A stretch of 64,000 nucleotides of DNA, from the NCBI GenBank assembly GCA_934167825.1, contig CAKPLY010000001.1, positions 62,001 to 126,000 on the forward strand, read 5' to 3'. This stretch comes from an uncultured Bacilli bacterium (GTDB taxonomy: Bacteria > Bacillota_I > Bacilli_A > RF39 > UBA660). The position numbers were made by a program, and so were the translations under genes. The first letter of the stretch is position 1. Every line of letters begins with the position of its first letter. The notes beneath the pieces are model-generated. The model made no database searches, was not told the origin of the DNA, and saw only the letters and a list, made by a program, of their open reading frames with translations. Shown here in pieces: positions 42,613 to 51,750 of the stretch.

Positions 42613-42844
42613 TCCTTAAAAATAAAAATCTATAAAATGTAAGGGCGAATATTAGTTTCGCGGTGCCACCTTACTTTATAGATTTGACTATTTCTTAATT
42701 ACTTTTTAACGCTAGTTTGAGCGATTATTTATATATTTTGATGTCTTCGTTATAAGTTAATTACTAATTTCCACCAACCATTAGTTCTCTTTAAAGTATT
42801 CTTATAAGTACTCTTTCAAATAAATAATATGTTTTTTTCGTTAC
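42613..42844 (-). promoter_or_regulatory. T-box riboswitch (Asp) controlling aspS
   Basis: On the minus strand the leader contains the stem I landmark GGTTGGTGGAAA, a likely specifier GAC (Asp codon) in CGAAGACATC, and the T-box sequence AAGGTGGCACCGCG (complement of 42659-42672). A terminator of ATCTATAAAGTAAGG pairing with CCTTACATTTTATAGAT ends in Ts. Uncharged tRNA-Asp would stabilise the antiterminator and turn aspS on. Confidence 0.95.
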
Positions 42845-42850
42845 TACTTG

Positions 42851-42879
42851 ATTATACCACTTAAATATTTATTAATCAA
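42851..42879 (-). promoter_or_regulatory. aspS/T-box promoter
   Basis: On the minus strand TTGATT, a 17-base spacer, TATAAT (complement of 42851-42856). Confidence 0.75.
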
Positions 42880-42909
42880 GTTGTTTTTAATCATTAACCA
42901 ATTTTTTTA

Positions 42910-43803
42910 TTACTTTTTAAATACTTTTGTTAATGTTTTTGTATTTAATTCTTTCTTTACTTTGTTTTCAATCCTTTGTAATTCTGCATTGTTTAGTTCT
43001 TCGCATTTTGATTTAATTTTCTTTAATGAATCAATTAATTCAATTCTTTTCGAATCTAACTCTACTTTGCTGTTGCTTTTTGCAATAACTTTTGGTGCTT
43101 CTGTTTCTAGGTTGTTCATAATATCTCCAAAAATTGTAATTTCATCTCTTGCTTTTAATTTGCTGTTTGATGAATTTATTTTTGAAGAATCAACAATTAA
43201 TTTTCTACATAATAAATTGGTATTTAATAAGTTGATACTATTTATTTTATCATCTTTTGCATAAATAGTTATTTTCTTAGGTATAACATATGTGCTTTTT
43301 CTTGTAGAAACATTGTCTAGAGATAAATTATTTGCTGCGCAGAAAGAATATTCTTCACAAAATTCACTTAACATTGTAGACTTGATTGATATGTTGTATG
43401 CATTTATATTAGTATGTAATGTTTGACTAAAATCACAATTTATAATATTACAATTACTGCATCCTACAATGTGTGTATGATAACCTTTGAACTTACAATT
43501 TTTAAATGTTATTTTTACACCATCAATGGTATTACTATAAACATCTATCGAGTTACAAATTTTTAGTCCATCAAATATATAATGGATTGTTTTATTAATG
43601 TTATATTCTTTTGCAATACTTTTGTTTTTTCCATAATTGCTAGGGTATAAGAATAAATATTCCCATTTTTTTGGTAAATTCGTTTGTTTTACATAGCATA
43701 TTATCTCGTTTTCAGTTTCAACAACTTTGCCTAAATTACCAGTTATTTTATTTAATGCTAGTCTTTTTTTTAAGTCGTTTTCTAAACTTTTTAAATCTTT
43801 CAT
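42910..43803 (-). CDS. Unknown protein with beta-helix-like repeats
   Basis: 297 aa. The middle (about residues 90-230) is a run of short Asn/Ile/Ser/Cys-rich strands (ITFKNCKFKGYHTHIVGC, NIINCDFSQT) reminiscent of a right-handed parallel beta helix. It is followed by a charged coiled-coil-like C-terminus. No signal peptide and no catalytic motif. It has its own consensus promoter (minus strand TTGACA, 17 bases, TATAAT) and follows an independent small RNA gene. Confidence 0.7.
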   Translation of the reverse strand: MKDLKSLENDLKKRLALNKITGNLGKVVETENEIICYVKQTNLPKKWEYLFLYPSNYGKNKSIAKEYNINKTIHYIFDGLKICNSIDVYSNTIDGVKITFKNCKFKGYHTHIVGCSNCNIINCDFSQTLHTNINAYNISIKSTMLSEFCEEYSFCAANNLSLDNVSTRKSTYVIPKKITIYAKDDKINSINLLNTNLLCRKLIVDSSKINSSNSKLKARDEITIFGDIMNNLETEAPKVIAKSNSKVELDSKRIELIDSLKKIKSKCEELNNAELQRIENKVKKELNTKTLTKVFKK

Positions 43804-43838
43804 AAATATTTTCTCCCTTTCGAAAAATATTGCTTTGT

Positions 43839-43867
43839 ATTATAACACTTTTGTTATTTGCTGTCAA
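43839..43867 (-). promoter_or_regulatory. Promoter of the 42910-43803 gene
   Basis: Minus strand TTGACA (43862-43867), a 17-base spacer, TATAAT (43839-43844); a near-perfect sigA promoter. Confidence 0.8.
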
Positions 43868-43892
43868 TAAACTTTATAATCAATTTATGAAT

Positions 43893-44076
43893 AAAAAAAG
43901 TCCCAAAGGATCGACTCTGTGAAGATAAAACCCGCGCGCATTTCACACGGTGGTAGAACACCACAAGCTAATTAGGATTCTTAAAAATTATTTAAGCATT
44001 CAACACATAACAAGTTTTAGTTCCCCTATAAATATCTTTAGTCGGTTTTATACTAAAGATATCGAGTCCCTCAGGT
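43893..44076 (-). ncRNA. Unassigned structured small RNA (~184 nt)
   Basis: Minus-strand unit with a promoter (TTGAAA 44107-44112, 18 bases, TATAAT 44083-44088) and ending in GGGAC plus seven Ts. Its two ends pair: CCTGAGG-A-TCGA at the 5' end (44062-44075) with TCGATCCTTTGG near the 3' end (43903-43914). Internal hairpins include ATATCTTTAGT/ACTAAAGATAT, GTGGT/ACCAC around GTTCT, and GTGAA/TTCAC enclosing GC-rich GCGCGC. No ORF. Length and end-to-end closing stem fit a 6S-like RNA, but the strong 5' hairpin is atypical. I could not match it to RNase P RNA, tmRNA or SRP RNA. Confidence 0.6.
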
Positions 44077-44161
44077 ATCTTAATTATATCATAGATCAAA
44101 TTATATTTTCAATAGTTTTAACTATAAGTTAACAACAAATTTTATATCTGTAAAATTATTG

Positions 44162-44944
44162 CTAGTTTTTCTCTTTGTTTTCAATGGTTTTTGTAGTATT
44201 TGGATTTACATTAAACATTGAGTTAAATATATTTATGTCGGCGTTAGAGTTATCTTCAAGTAAATCATTAATTAGTTTTTTTACTTCTTTTCTTTTACCT
44301 AGATTCTTTTTTGTAACACTGCATGCACAATCAATAAATTCTAATTCACTATTTTTAACCCATGATATAATATCTTTTTCTTTTACATAATATAAAGGTC
44401 TTATTAGTTTCATACCACTAAAATTATCACTATCTAGTATTGGCATCATTCCACCAAAGGTACCATTATATAATATATTTAGAAGTATTGTTTCTATTAC
44501 GTCGTTAAAGTGATGTCCAAGTGCTATTTTGTTACATCCTAGTTCTTGTGCCTTACTATATAATGCTCCTCTTCGCATTCTTGCACATAAGTAGCAAGGA
44601 CTTTTACCATTACTTTCATTTGATACTGCAAAAATATTTGTTTCAAATATAGTTATTGGTATATTTAGATAACTTGCATTATATTTAATTTTATCTAAAT
44701 TTTCTTTGTTGTATCCTGGATTCATAACTAAACATTCTAAGTCAAATTTAACTTTGCTATGTCTTTTTAATTCCATCATACATTTTGCAAGCAAGAATGA
44801 GTCTTTGCCACCACTTATACATACTGCAATTTTATCATTTTCACAAATTAAATTAAAGTCTTTTACCGCTCTTACAAATCTTGAATATATTTCTTTTCTG
44901 TATTTTTTTATTATAGATTTTTCTATGTCTTTTAATTCTTTCAT
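44162..44944 (-). CDS. ttcA: TtcA-type tRNA 2-thiolation protein
   Basis: 260 aa PP-loop ATPase. SGGKDS at residues 44-49, the CYLC cysteine pair in SPCYLCARMRRGALY, the HHFNDVIETILLN motif, and a further Cys cluster FIDCACS. This cysteine arrangement is that of TtcA/TtuA-like enzymes, which bind a 4Fe-4S cluster and thiolate tRNA (C32 in TtcA), rather than TilS. ATG 44944 has AAGGTGG upstream; an upstream GTG at 44953 is unlikely. Confidence 0.87.
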   Translation of the reverse strand: MKELKDIEKSIIKKYRKEIYSRFVRAVKDFNLICENDKIAVCISGGKDSFLLAKCMMELKRHSKVKFDLECLVMNPGYNKENLDKIKYNASYLNIPITIFETNIFAVSNESNGKSPCYLCARMRRGALYSKAQELGCNKIALGHHFNDVIETILLNILYNGTFGGMMPILDSDNFSGMKLIRPLYYVKEKDIISWVKNSELEFIDCACSVTKKNLGKRKEVKKLINDLLEDNSNADINIFNSMFNVNPNTTKTIENKEKN

Positions 44945-44985
44945 AATTACCACCTTAAAAATAGAAGATTTACACTTCTATTTTG

Positions 44986-46470
44986 CTATTTTTTTAATAC
45001 ATATTTCTTTGAATTGTTAACTGTTTCTTTGGTAATTTCTACAATGTCATTTTCATATGCACCATTAATGTTAAATATTATATCACTAAACATTTCATTG
45101 ATAATTGAATCTATTGCTCTTGCACCAATTTTTTTAGATATAGCTTTTTTTGCTATTTCTTCGGCAATTGCATCTCTTGTTTCTTCGATACATTTAACAT
45201 TTAATTTCTTTAAAAGTTCAATTTTATTTAAATATGTACTTTTATTTGGATTTAATATTATTTTCTTTAAATCTTCAATAGATAGATCATTTAATTTTAC
45301 TATTTTTCCCATTCTCCCTATAAGTTCAGGAGTAAATCCTAGTTTTTCTATTATGTCTATTTGATTAATTATATCAACTTTTTCTTCGGTATCTTTAATA
45401 TTGTTATTAAATCCAAGTTGTTTATTTACTTTCTTTGTTAATATATCACTGCATGCACCTACTCCAACAAATGTAATGTTTTTAGTATTAATCATTATCT
45501 TACCATTAAAATGGTCAAGTTCAATACCAAATGTTCCGTCTTCGACAATTTTTAACAATTCGTTTTGTACACTCATTGTTGCAATAAAACCTTCTTTACC
45601 TGTTTTTAATCCAATTTTATCAAATTCATCTAATATTACTATTGCTTTTTCTGCTTTTGCAACATCTTTGTTAGTTAGTGTTAACAAATCTTTTAGAATA
45701 TCATCTGTATTTCTTCCTACGTAACCAGCTTGTGACATTCCTGTAACGCTAGTCATTAATAGTGGAACATCAAGTAGTTTAGAAAGTTGCCTAAATATTT
45801 CTGTTTTACCACTACCAGAAGGGCCTAGTACAATCATATTGGACTTATTTTCACCTGCATAGTTTTCCCATACTGTTGTTACAATTTCTTTTATTGCATC
45901 ATCTTGTCCAACGATTGTCTTTGTAAGTTCGTTATATAGATATTTTGGAGTTATGGCAACGTTGTTTCTTTTTCTTGTTTCTGTATCCTGTTTGTTTATT
46001 TCTTGAGATTCTTCTTCATTAGATTCCATATCGTTTTCTAATTTGGTTTTTATATCATCGAAACAAACGTCATAAAGCATATAAATTCTGTCTATTAAAT
46101 CTTTATCATAAACTATTTCATCTTTATTTAATTTCTCATTGTATCTTTTTAAATAATTTTCATCATCACGTTCTTCTACCATATAATCATAATCGCTGTA
46201 TTCATCATATATGATTTCTTTTATTTCATTTAAAGATTTATCTGGATATTTGTTTATTGCGTCAACGATATCTTGCCTATGTGCAAAACCTTTGCCGCAA
46301 GTTTTATCAATTATGTGTGAGTATTCATATAAATTTTCGTCAATAAACTTATCTTCATCATATGAAAATGTGCCTGTTACTACATCACAAGGTTTATAAA
46401 TTGGAGTTCCTCCTTTTTCTTTGATAGGCTCAAATATCACCGCTATTTCATCTTTTTTAAACTCAACCAT
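44986..46470 (-). CDS. ClpX-like AAA+ ATPase lacking the zinc-finger domain
   Basis: 494 aa. The first ~165 residues are acidic and unlike the ClpX zinc-binding domain (few cysteines). The AAA+ module follows: VGQDDAIKEIV, Walker A LGPSGSGKTEIFRQL, pore loop AGYVGRN, Walker B IVILDEFDKIG and sensor 1 NITFVGVGACSD. A LGF tripeptide in NKQLGFNNN sits where ClpX carries its IGF ClpP-docking loop. LIGRMGKIVKLNDLS and the C-terminal ClpB_D2-small-like part IGARAIDSIINEMF complete it. Probably a specialised unfoldase feeding ClpP. It lies between ttcA and tgt, and its start abuts the tgt stop. Confidence 0.85.
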   Translation of the reverse strand: MVEFKKDEIAVIFEPIKEKGGTPIYKPCDVVTGTFSYDEDKFIDENLYEYSHIIDKTCGKGFAHRQDIVDAINKYPDKSLNEIKEIIYDEYSDYDYMVEERDDENYLKRYNEKLNKDEIVYDKDLIDRIYMLYDVCFDDIKTKLENDMESNEEESQEINKQDTETRKRNNVAITPKYLYNELTKTIVGQDDAIKEIVTTVWENYAGENKSNMIVLGPSGSGKTEIFRQLSKLLDVPLLMTSVTGMSQAGYVGRNTDDILKDLLTLTNKDVAKAEKAIVILDEFDKIGLKTGKEGFIATMSVQNELLKIVEDGTFGIELDHFNGKIMINTKNITFVGVGACSDILTKKVNKQLGFNNNIKDTEEKVDIINQIDIIEKLGFTPELIGRMGKIVKLNDLSIEDLKKIILNPNKSTYLNKIELLKKLNVKCIEETRDAIAEEIAKKAISKKIGARAIDSIINEMFSDIIFNINGAYENDIVEITKETVNNSKKYVLKK

Positions 46471-47585
46471 TATTTTTCTCCTCTATATCTACTTATAAAC
46501 TCCCTTTTGTATTCTAAAAATTTATCATCTTTTATACTTTCTCTTATATTTTCCATTATTTTAATTAGAAATCTTAGGTTATGTATTGAAAGTAGCCTTT
46601 GTCCTAGCGTTTCATTTGCTACTAATAAGTGTCTTACATAACTTTTAGTATAATTTTTACAGCAGTAGCAATCACAGTTTTCATCTACTGGTGTAAAATC
46701 TTCTTTATACTTAGCATTTCTTAAATTTATTTTTCCATCTAATGTGAAAGCATGTCCGTGTCTTGCGAGACGAGTTGGTAATACACAGTCAAACATATCT
46801 ATTCCACGTTCTACACCTTCAAATATATCTACTGGTTCCCCTACTCCCATTAAGTATCTTGGCTTATCTGTTGGTAAATATCTTATTCCATCATCAATCA
46901 TTTTATACATAACATCTTTTCCTTCGCCAACGGATGTTCCACCGATAGAATATCCATCAAAGTCTAGTTTTACCGTTTCTTTACAACTGTACTCTCTAAG
47001 GTCTGTAAATTCTCCACCTTGCACTATTCCAAACATACTTTGTCTATCATTTTTATGTGCTTCTTTACAACGCTTTGCCCATCTTAGTGTTCTTTCTACA
47101 CTGTTTTTCATATATTCATATGTTACTGGATATGGTGGGCATTCATCAAAACACATTGCAATATCACTATCAAGTTTATTTTGTATTTCTATAGATTTTT
47201 CTGGAGACAAGAATATTCTTTTACCATCGATATGACTATTAAAGTATACTCCTTCTTCTAGAATATCTTTCTTTTTTGCTAGGGAAAATACTTGAAAACC
47301 ACCTGAATCTGTTAATATTGGTCCATTGTAGTTCATAAACTTATGTAGTCCTCCAGCTTTATCTACTATATCTTCACCCGGTCTTAGCCATAAATGATAT
47401 GTATTAGATAAAATAACTGCGGAATTAATATTATATAATTCTTCTGGAGATAAAGTCTTTACTGTAGCTTGTGTACCAACAGGCATAAATATTGGAGTTT
47501 CAAATGTTCCATAGTTAGTTTTTAATGTTCCGTATCTTGCATTAGAATTGTTATCTTTATGTAATAAGTTATACTTTATTTTCAT
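46470..47585 (-). CDS. tgt: Queuine tRNA-ribosyltransferase
   Basis: 371 aa TIM-barrel enzyme exchanging G34 for the queuosine precursor preQ1 in GUN tRNAs. Nucleophile Asp lies in FDCVLPTRLARHGHAFT. The substrate loop is LTDSGGFQVFSLAKK, and the zinc site is CDCYCCKNYTKSYVRHLL. GGTSVGEGKDVMYKMIDD is also present. Ribosome binding site GGAGG on the minus strand. No queC/D/E/F genes nearby, so preQ1 or queuine is made elsewhere or imported. Confidence 0.97.
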   Translation of the reverse strand: MKIKYNLLHKDNNSNARYGTLKTNYGTFETPIFMPVGTQATVKTLSPEELYNINSAVILSNTYHLWLRPGEDIVDKAGGLHKFMNYNGPILTDSGGFQVFSLAKKKDILEEGVYFNSHIDGKRIFLSPEKSIEIQNKLDSDIAMCFDECPPYPVTYEYMKNSVERTLRWAKRCKEAHKNDRQSMFGIVQGGEFTDLREYSCKETVKLDFDGYSIGGTSVGEGKDVMYKMIDDGIRYLPTDKPRYLMGVGEPVDIFEGVERGIDMFDCVLPTRLARHGHAFTLDGKINLRNAKYKEDFTPVDENCDCYCCKNYTKSYVRHLLVANETLGQRLLSIHNLRFLIKIMENIRESIKDDKFLEYKREFISRYRGEK

Positions 47586-47711
47586 TTAATTTGCCTCCTA
47601 AATAACATATATTTATTATAGCAAATAAAAGATAAAGTATCAAGAAATATATTAATGAACTAATTATATTTATGTGAATTTTAATAGTTTTTTAACTTTT
47701 TTATATTTGTT

Positions 47712-50700
47712 TTAATTTAAACTATTTAGTTTACAGTCTATTATAGAGTACAAGTATATTCTTACTTTTTTGCTTGATATATTTTCTATGTAATTTTTAT
47801 AACCATTTAATTGTTTAATGTATGCTTCATCAAGTGTATTTTTTAGTTTATAGTCAACGATATCTATATATTCTTTGTGTTCTAGCATCAAGTCAATTAT
47901 TCCATGGTATGATGTGTTGTCTAATTTATAAATAAACTCATATTCTTTATAGATTTTTGTATCATCATCTATTTGTAGTTGTTCAAGTAATTTATCTATT
48001 TTTTCTTTTATAAATTTATCTTTGATGGAATTTGTATCTTTAGTTTTAAAATCAGTTATTTCTAGTAATTCATGTACTTTTGTACCAAATTTCATATTGG
48101 CAGTTTCTTCTTTTGTGTGTAGTTTATTGGTATTTTTAGAAAAAACTGCTTCATTCACTAATTCACTTGAAATACTTATTTCATTTACTTTTAATGTACT
48201 AATACCTTTTTTAATATAACTATCTATATTAAAACTTTTGATTTTATTATAATCTTTTGTTAATGGTAAGTTTTCTATATCGATATTTTTATAATAGGCT
48301 TTTATGTAGTTTTCAATTGAATAGAAGATGCTTGCAAAGGATTTATATTTTTTTCTTACGTTTTTATCAATGATTACAGAGTTTTTGTTATATATTTCTT
48401 TATTGCTTTTTGGTAATATCATTATCATTTTTTCTTTAGCACGTGTTAATGCTACATAGAATAATCTTATTTTTTCGCTTACTTCTTCATATGTGTATTT
48501 GTTTTTTAATAAATATGTATATATAGTTTTACCTACTCCTTCATCAAAGTATGGTGTTATTATTCCAAAATCTTTATCGTAGTTAAATTTTTCTTTGATT
48601 TCTGTTAGATTGAATGGCTTATATAACAATGGAAAATAACATATATGATACTCTAATCCTTTGCTTTTATGAATTGTCATTATTTTAACAGCATCACCAT
48701 CTGTAATATTTGCAGTATAAGTCATCATGTAATCGTTTTCTATTATTTCTTTTAGGTAATCACTGAATTTATATATATCATATCCTATGTCACTTAAGTT
48801 ACTTGATATTTCTTTTAGTTTATCTAGTTTGCTTAAACTTTTATTAATATTTCCAATTCTAAACAAAGACTCTATAAAGTTGAATTTTTCTATAATTATA
48901 TTTAATAGTTCATTTATACTAATACTATCTATTTGTTTACTTATTTCATAACTTGTTTTATATAAATTACTATCTTTGAAGTTGTTGTTACAGAAATGCT
49001 TAAATATTTCATCATCACTTACGTTATATACAAAACTTCTTTCTAGGCTTGTAAATAAATATTTAAATTCATTATCTATTACGTTTTCTTTAACTTTTAT
49101 TATAAATGATATTAAGTTTTTTAATACTAAAATATCGTTGTCTGTATTTAGTTTTTCATCTTTTAAAATAGATAATGGTATTTGCATATATGTGAATATT
49201 TTTTTGAATAAATCAAAGTTAGTTGATCTATCTACTAGAATTACAATATCACTATATTTTATGTCTCTTACTATTAAGTCATCTTTATCAAATACTTTAT
49301 ATTTGTTTTCTATTTTTTCTTTGATATCTTTAGCAATTGTAAATATTTCTATTTCTTCTTTACTAAATCCTAAATCTTTAGAGTGGTCATACTCTAGTAC
49401 TTCGAAGTTATTGTTTTGTTCTGTTTTTCCTTCGTTTATATAAGTATTGTTTCCAAAGACCATTTGGTGAGATAAGGTATAGTTACATCCTCCAATATCA
49501 TCATCCATTATTAGATTAAATATAGTATTAATATTATCTAATACTTCCATTCTGCTTCGAAAGTTTTTAAGTAAGTCAATCTTTATACCACCTATGTTTT
49601 TACTGTAGTTATCATATTTGTTCTTAAAAATATATGGATTGGCATTTCTAAAACGATATATTGATTGTTTTATGTCTCCAACCATATATACATTATTATT
49701 TTCTATTCTATTTATAAATGCCTCTTGTAGATCTGAAGTATCTTGGTACTCGTCAATCATTATCTCTTTGAATAATGATTTTAGTTCGTTTTTTACTTCT
49801 TCGTTTCCTACGATATCAATTGCCATTATTGCAATATCATTAAATTCATAGACATCTAGGCTATCTTTATATTTTTTTATTTCATTAGAAAACTTTAAAA
49901 TTATTTCTATTATAATACTTACATAATCTTTAGTTTGCATGATAGAATTATAAATATCTTGTTCATCTAGATATATGCACATATCATTTATCTCAGTTAT
50001 TTTGTCTTTTAGATTATCCTTTTCTCTTTTGGCATCGTCACTACTTCCTCTTGGCATTCTTGGTAGTGTTATGCAAGAATTGTTCTTTATATTTATGTAA
50101 GTATCACTACTTAGTAGCGGTGCCAAAACTTCATTAACACTATTTAAGTAGTCACTTTCAACATATACACCTAAATCTTCGATATAACTATTTAAAACTT
50201 CGATATTTTCTTTGATTAATGCGACAAAACTGTTTATATCATTTTTTATCTTTGTGTTGTTATAATTATTTTCTATGTAGTTTTCTAAATATGTAGTTTT
50301 ATCTATTCTTAAATCTAATTTATTATTTATTTCAAGTATTGCTTCTTTGATTATTTTATCATCTTTTACACAAAAGTCATTAATTAGTTTTAGAAATCTT
50401 GGATCGTTATTTAAGTAATATGTATCTATAATATTATCTAATAGTTCTTTCTTCTTCATTTCAATTACAGATGACTCTATAATGGATAAAGATTTGCTTA
50501 CATTAAGCAAATAATGATATTTTTTTACAATGCTCATTGCAAAACTATCAAATGTTGTAATGTAAGCAGAATCTATTAAATCTAACTCCTCCGCTAACGA
50601 CGCCGTCTGCTTTATTTTCTTTCTTATTCTTTCTTTCATCTCTAAAGCAGCGGCTTTCGTAAATGTTAATATTAGCAGTTCGTTTATGTGAACACCGCTT

Positions 50701-50825
50701 TTTAATTTCTCTAAAACACGTTCACTTAGAACTGCGGTTTTGCCACTTCCTGCGCCCGCAGAAACTATAATATTAGAATTTGATTTGTATATTGCATCAG
50801 TTTGTTCTTTTGTCCATGATGGCAT
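47712..50825 (-). CDS. addA: ATP-dependent nuclease/helicase subunit AddA
   Basis: 1037 aa. UvrD-like helicase with Walker A SAGAGSGKT (residues 22-30), motif Ia LTFTKAAALEMKERI, Walker B IMIDEYQDTS, and helicase motifs VGDIKQSIYRFR, MTIHKSKGLEYHI, LFYVALTRAKEKM. The C-terminal RecB-type nuclease motif is GIIDLMLEHKEYIDIVDYKLK. With AddB it resects double-strand breaks to Chi. No addB is adjacent, which is unusual. I start at ATG 50825 (MPSWTKEQ, after GGGAGTG), not the in-frame ATG at 50888, which follows a hairpin. Confidence 0.93.
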   Translation of the reverse strand: MPSWTKEQTDAIYKSNSNIIVSAGAGSGKTAVLSERVLEKLKSGVHINELLILTFTKAAALEMKERIRKKIKQTASLAEELDLIDSAYITTFDSFAMSIVKKYHYLLNVSKSLSIIESSVIEMKKKELLDNIIDTYYLNNDPRFLKLINDFCVKDDKIIKEAILEINNKLDLRIDKTTYLENYIENNYNNTKIKNDINSFVALIKENIEVLNSYIEDLGVYVESDYLNSVNEVLAPLLSSDTYINIKNNSCITLPRMPRGSSDDAKREKDNLKDKITEINDMCIYLDEQDIYNSIMQTKDYVSIIIEIILKFSNEIKKYKDSLDVYEFNDIAIMAIDIVGNEEVKNELKSLFKEIMIDEYQDTSDLQEAFINRIENNNVYMVGDIKQSIYRFRNANPYIFKNKYDNYSKNIGGIKIDLLKNFRSRMEVLDNINTIFNLIMDDDIGGCNYTLSHQMVFGNNTYINEGKTEQNNNFEVLEYDHSKDLGFSKEEIEIFTIAKDIKEKIENKYKVFDKDDLIVRDIKYSDIVILVDRSTNFDLFKKIFTYMQIPLSILKDEKLNTDNDILVLKNLISFIIKVKENVIDNEFKYLFTSLERSFVYNVSDDEIFKHFCNNNFKDSNLYKTSYEISKQIDSISINELLNIIIEKFNFIESLFRIGNINKSLSKLDKLKEISSNLSDIGYDIYKFSDYLKEIIENDYMMTYTANITDGDAVKIMTIHKSKGLEYHICYFPLLYKPFNLTEIKEKFNYDKDFGIITPYFDEGVGKTIYTYLLKNKYTYEEVSEKIRLFYVALTRAKEKMIMILPKSNKEIYNKNSVIIDKNVRKKYKSFASIFYSIENYIKAYYKNIDIENLPLTKDYNKIKSFNIDSYIKKGISTLKVNEISISSELVNEAVFSKNTNKLHTKEETANMKFGTKVHELLEITDFKTKDTNSIKDKFIKEKIDKLLEQLQIDDDTKIYKEYEFIYKLDNTSYHGIIDLMLEHKEYIDIVDYKLKNTLDEAYIKQLNGYKNYIENISSKKVRIYLYSIIDCKLNSLN

Positions 50826-50894
50826 AATTATCACACTCCCTATCTTATTTTTCTGCGAATAAAAGTATTTTTTGTTACTCACAGGCATGAATTC

Positions 50895-50909
50895 CGGTGG
50901 TAGCCACCG
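50895..50909 (-). promoter_or_regulatory. Hairpin in the addA leader
   Basis: CGGTGG-CTA-CCACCG, a GC-rich perfect 6-bp stem in the ~165-base 5' untranslated region of addA, without a T run. Possible RNA-stability or regulatory element. Confidence 0.4.
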
Positions 50910-50996
50910 TACTTAAGTTATTCTAAAATTATTTTCTTATCTTTCTTTCTCTCTATTTATGTTTCATCTTTATTAATAACACATTATTACAACATA

Positions 50997-51046
50997 ATAA
51001 TATCATACACCAAAACATATGTCAATATTTTGTAAACAATCGTTTG
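50997..51046 (-). promoter_or_regulatory. addA promoter with upstream palindrome
   Basis: On the minus strand CAAACGATTGTTTA, seven bases, TTGACA (51020-51025), a 17-base spacer, TATTAT (50997-51002). The palindrome and its distance to the -35 match the toxN promoter at 27168-27217. A common repressor, perhaps of LexA type, is a possibility. Confidence 0.6.
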
Positions 51047-51750
51047 TATATTTTTTTCTTGCTTTTTTGTTGTAACACGCGTATTTTTATAATGTATTTC
51101 TTATAAAAATATTACTACATTATATTACTTTTTATTTATACTTGACTTATTAATTTTTGTAGTTATTTAATTTTACCAAATTTTATAGTTTTTTTCTATT
51201 TTTTTCTTTTATATATTTTTTTCTTTATATAGTTTTTTTAGTTTTTACTTAATATTTCATTTCATAGATAATCATTCCTTTCTTTAATATGATTTTAGTA
51301 TAATCTACTATAATGTTTTGTTTTATTAACAAAGATTTTTGAAGAACAATTATTTTATCATTAATTATTGTTGTAATTTAGATATATTTTTTATATTAAT
51401 GATTTTACTTATTATTTTGTCCTTCATAATATATATTCCATATTGAAAATCATTTTAGCGAAAAAAAGTGAAATTTTTTTATTTTTTTGATATATTTTTT
51501 TGTTTTTTTGTAAAATACTGTAAATATCTGGTATTTTTTGTGAATTTTAAGTTGTTACTACATTTTATTTGCACTTAAATATTAAAGACCTATATAAAAA
51601 TATATAAGTCTTTACTTGTTAATCTATAAATCTATTGATAAGATATATTATTATGATGGTTCTAGATAGTCTTTCAATTACGTTATTCGTTAATTAATTT
51701 ATATCAATAAAATTACTAGTATTTTTTTGTTTAATACTTTATTATTTATC
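51047..51750. other. Gene-free stretch with an orphan sigF/G-like promoter
   Basis: About 700 AT-rich bases between addA and the prepilin peptidase gene. The only structured content is the 39-base block at 51429-51467 on the minus strand, identical to 20278-20316. Downstream of it (minus strand) there are only very short reading frames, for example a 20-codon one starting ATGAAGGACAAA. A decayed gene or small RNA is possible. Confidence 0.5.
51429..51467 (-). promoter_or_regulatory. Second copy of the sigF/sigG-like promoter block
   Basis: GCTAA, 15 bases, GGAATATAT on the minus strand; 39 bases identical to 20278-20316. No recognisable gene starts downstream. Confidence 0.5.

Noticed and set aside
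43893..44076. tmRNA or RNase P RNA
   Set aside because: Too short, no tRNA-like ends or proteolysis-tag frame, and no GAGGAAAGUCC-type RNase P core.
50826..50888. Longer AddA N-terminus from ATG 50888
   Set aside because: The extension (21 residues) precedes the family start and follows a hairpin without a ribosome binding site, while MPSWTKEQ at 50825 has GGGAG and aligns with AddA.
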